Assembly (NCBI GenBank): GCA_964400405.1
Contig: CAYNUO010000023.1
Span: forward strand, 1-40,908
Length of the DNA stretch: 40,908 nucleotides
Source of the DNA: CANKJK01 sp964400405
GTDB lineage: Bacteria; Acidobacteriota; Vicinamibacteria; Vicinamibacterales; UBA2999
Direction of reading: 5' to 3'
The notes below the pieces were generated by a model. That model made no database searches. It was not told the origin of the DNA and was given only the letters and a program-made list of their open reading frames with translations. Within the stretch, counting starts at the first letter, position 1; each line of letters opens with the position of its first letter. A program made the position numbers and the translations under genes. Below, piece by piece: positions 38,937-40,908 of this stretch.

Positions 38937-40908
38937 AGATCCTCCTCTCCTGGCTCCGCGAGTTCGTGGACGTCCCCGGTACGGCCGAGGCCATCGGCCG
39001 CGAGATGTCGCTGCACGGCTTTGCCGTCGAGGGCGTCGACCCGGTCGGCGAGGACGACGCCGTCATCGACTTCGAGGTCACGGCCAACCGGCCGGACGCA
39101 ATGTCGGTCGTCGGTATCGCGCGCGAAGTGGCCACGGTGTTCAAGCTCCCGCTCACGGGTGCGCCCGATCCGGCAAGTCCCTCGGACGCGGATCGCGCCG
39201 CCATCGGCGTCGACATTCACCTGGATGCGCCGGACCTGTGCCCGCGTTACGCGGCCGCCGTCGCGGACGTCGCGTCGGGTCCCACGCCCGGCTGGATGCA
39301 GCAGCGGCTGCAGGCCGCGGGCGTGCGCCCGATCAGCAACATCGTCGACATCACGAACTACGTGCTGCTCGAACTCGGCCACCCGATGCACGCCTTCGAC
39401 CTGGCGAAGCTCGACGGCCCGGAGATCCGCGTGCGTGACGCCCGCGCCGGCGAAACGCTCCGCACGCTCGACGGGCACGACCGTGCGCTGAAGCCGGGGA
39501 TGCTGGTCATCGCGGACGCGTCGCGTCCCGTCGCCGTAGCCGGCGTGATGGGCGGGGCGAACTCGGAGGTCTCGGGCTCGACGACGGCGGTGCTCTTCGA
39601 GAGCGCGTATTTCGCGCCCCTCTCCGTGCGTCGCACGAGCAAGGCGCTCGGCCTCAAGACCGAAGCGAGCATGCGCTTCGAGCGCGGCGCGGATCCGCAC
39701 ATGCCGCGCGTGGCCCTCGCGCGCGCGCTCGAGCTCATGGAGCAGATCGGCGCCGGCACGCGCCGTGGAGACGTGCTCGACCGGACGCGTCAGCCGTTCG
39801 GCATCTCGCCGCGCTCTCTCCTGCTGCGCCGCACCAAGGTCGCCGGCCTCATCGGCACGACCATCGCCGACGCCGACATCGAACGCATCCTGACCCGCCT
39901 CGGCTTCGACCTCACGCCCGTGGACGACGGCTGGCGCGTGACCGTCCCGACGCGCCGCGTCGACGTCCTGCGCGAGGTCGACCTGATCGAGGAAGTCGCC
40001 CGCCACGTCGGCTTCGACCACATCGCCTCGACCTTCCCCGCGCTGACCGCTCCCCCGCCGCCGGTCGACCCGCGCGTCACGCAGGCCTGGCGCCTGCGCG
40101 ACCTGATGACCGCGGCCGGCTTCTCGGAAGCCGTCACGTTCGGCTTCATCGAGCAGCGCGCCGCCGCGCTCGTGGCCGAGGCGGAAGACATCGCCGCCAT
40201 CGCGAACCCGCTGTCGGAGACGTTTGCCGTGCTGCGGCCGTCGCTGGTGCCCGGACTGGCCTCCGCCGTCGCGCACAACCGGCGCCGGCAGATCCGCGAC
40301 GTCCGCCTTTTCGAAGTCGGCAACCGCTTCAGCCGGCGCGCCGGTGAACGCCGCGCGCTCGCCTTCGCGTGGACCGGCGCCGCGACGCTCGAACACTGGA
40401 GCGGTGGCACACGGGACGTCGACCTGTTCGACCTGAAGGGCCTTGCGCTCCGCGTGGCGGCGCTGTCAGGCATCCCGGCAACCGTGGAGCCGGCCCGCGA
40501 GCCGTGGCTCGTAGCGGGTCAGACCGCCGCGCTCATGGCCGGCACGGCGCGCATCGGCGTCTTCGGCCGGCTCACGCCGGCGGTGGTCGAGGCCTCCGGC
40601 CTTCCAGCCGCGGACGCCGTCTACGCCGCGGAGTTCGACGTCGACGCGCTGGCCGCACTGGGCACAACGACCCAGGCGCGCGTGGTGGCGCTGCCCCGCT
40701 TCCCGTCGAGCACGCGTGACATCTCGATTCTGGTCAGCGACGAACTGAGCGCCGGCCGTGTGCGCCAGACGATTCAATCCGCCGCACCGGCCACGCTCAC
40801 GCGCGTCACCGAGTTCGACCGCTACACCGGCAAGGGCATCCCGGCCGGCCAGGTTTCGCTCTCGTTCCACCTGACGTTCCAGTCGCCCGACCGCACGCTC
40901 ACCGACGC
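38933..40908 (+). CDS. pheT: Phenylalanine--tRNA ligase beta subunit, short form lacking the OB domain (3' end outside window)
   Basis: 658 codons are present before the window ends, still in frame. It opens MKILLSWLREFVDVPGTAEA and passes from GFAVEGVDPV straight to DFEVTANRPDAMSVVGIARE, so the tRNA-binding/EMAP-like OB domain that occupies about residues 39-148 of the E. coli protein is missing. B3/B4 editing domain follows (NIVDITNYVLLELGHPMHAFD, FERGADPHMPRVALARA), then B5 (about residues 300-370), the class II-like core and the start of the FDX-ACB anticodon-binding domain (FPSSTRDISILVSDEL). Little more than the tail of that last domain should be missing. It overlaps pheS by 4 bases. 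Confidence 0.96.
   Translation, partial: MKILLSWLREFVDVPGTAEAIGREMSLHGFAVEGVDPVGEDDAVIDFEVTANRPDAMSVVGIAREVATVFKLPLTGAPDPASPSDADRAAIGVDIHLDAPDLCPRYAAAVADVASGPTPGWMQQRLQAAGVRPISNIVDITNYVLLELGHPMHAFDLAKLDGPEIRVRDARAGETLRTLDGHDRALKPGMLVIADASRPVAVAGVMGGANSEVSGSTTAVLFESAYFAPLSVRRTSKALGLKTEASMRFERGADPHMPRVALARALELMEQIGAGTRRGDVLDRTRQPFGISPRSLLLRRTKVAGLIGTTIADADIERILTRLGFDLTPVDDGWRVTVPTRRVDVLREVDLIEEVARHVGFDHIASTFPALTAPPPPVDPRVTQAWRLRDLMTAAGFSEAVTFGFIEQRAAALVAEAEDIAAIANPLSETFAVLRPSLVPGLASAVAHNRRRQIRDVRLFEVGNRFSRRAGERRALAFAWTGAATLEHWSGGTRDVDLFDLKGLALRVAALSGIPATVEPAREPWLVAGQTAALMAGTARIGVFGRLTPAVVEASGLPAADAVYAAEFDVDALAALGTTTQARVVALPRFPSSTRDISILVSDELSAGRVRQTIQSAAPATLTRVTEFDRYTGKGIPAGQVSLSFHLTFQSPDRTLTD

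Noticed and set aside
1..40908. CRISPR arrays, insertion sequences, prophage or toxin-antitoxin modules
   Set aside because: No regularly spaced repeats, transposase or integrase motifs, or small toxin pairs were found.

Overview
The window is a G+C-rich (roughly two thirds G+C by eye) chromosomal segment of a Gram-negative bacterium. Lipid A genes (lpxB, lpxD), an outer-membrane barrel of the DUF5916 type, and secreted proteins of kinds that recur in Acidobacteriota genomes suggest an acidobacterium, probably of the Vicinamibacteria type. That placement is an inference from gene content. No phage, insertion sequence, CRISPR array or plasmid function was seen, so this is core genome with several unusual details.

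Layout. (1) 1-10600 is a nine-gene minus-strand run: S41 peptidase, YdjM-like membrane protein, S1/P1 nuclease, a Mit_KHE1-like protein, lpxD, an outer-membrane barrel, two M16 peptidase subunits and lpxB. The first six concern envelope or unknown roles; the last four sit as lpxD-barrel-M16-M16-lpxB, where many bacteria carry lpxD-fabZ-lpxA-lpxB. (2) 10674-18695 holds gatC-gatA, a divergent exported SurE, a fumarylacetoacetase-fold enzyme, an orphan hybrid histidine kinase and the DUF5916 barrel. (3) 18739-22455 is a minus-strand stress block: dnaK, hsp20, a probable RNA polymerase omega subunit and small envelope proteins. (4) 22681-28340 is a tight plus-strand operon: ymdB, xseA, xseB, ispA, an HbpS/GlcG-like secreted protein, tlyA, nadK. 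(5) 28356-29878 is ruvX-mltG on the minus strand, divergent from an EnvC-like protein and an S41-family protein, both of which have lost their catalytic residues. (6) 32382-34275 encodes an exported HpcH/HpaI-type aldolase and a secreted protein of unknown role. (7) 34405-40908 is a translation block: tRNA-Val(GAC), thrS, infC, rpmI, rplT, pheS and pheT (cut by the window end).

The most interesting points are: infC has no ATG/GTG/TTG that keeps its conserved N-terminus and appears to start at AUA behind a perfect Shine-Dalgarno; pheT lacks the whole N-terminal tRNA-binding OB domain while pheS carries a long extra loop; the EnvC-like/S41 pair looks like two non-enzymatic regulators side by side; ruvX and the EnvC-like gene seem to share one symmetric -10 element with GTG start codons at both predicted start sites; and many genes have a -10 hexamer 6-8 bases before the start codon and no Shine-Dalgarno, implying widespread leaderless transcripts. 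Translational coupling through ATGA/GTGA overlaps is very common (M16 pair, lpxD-barrel, gatC-gatA, ymdB-xseA, xseB-ispA, ruvX-mltG, pheS-pheT).
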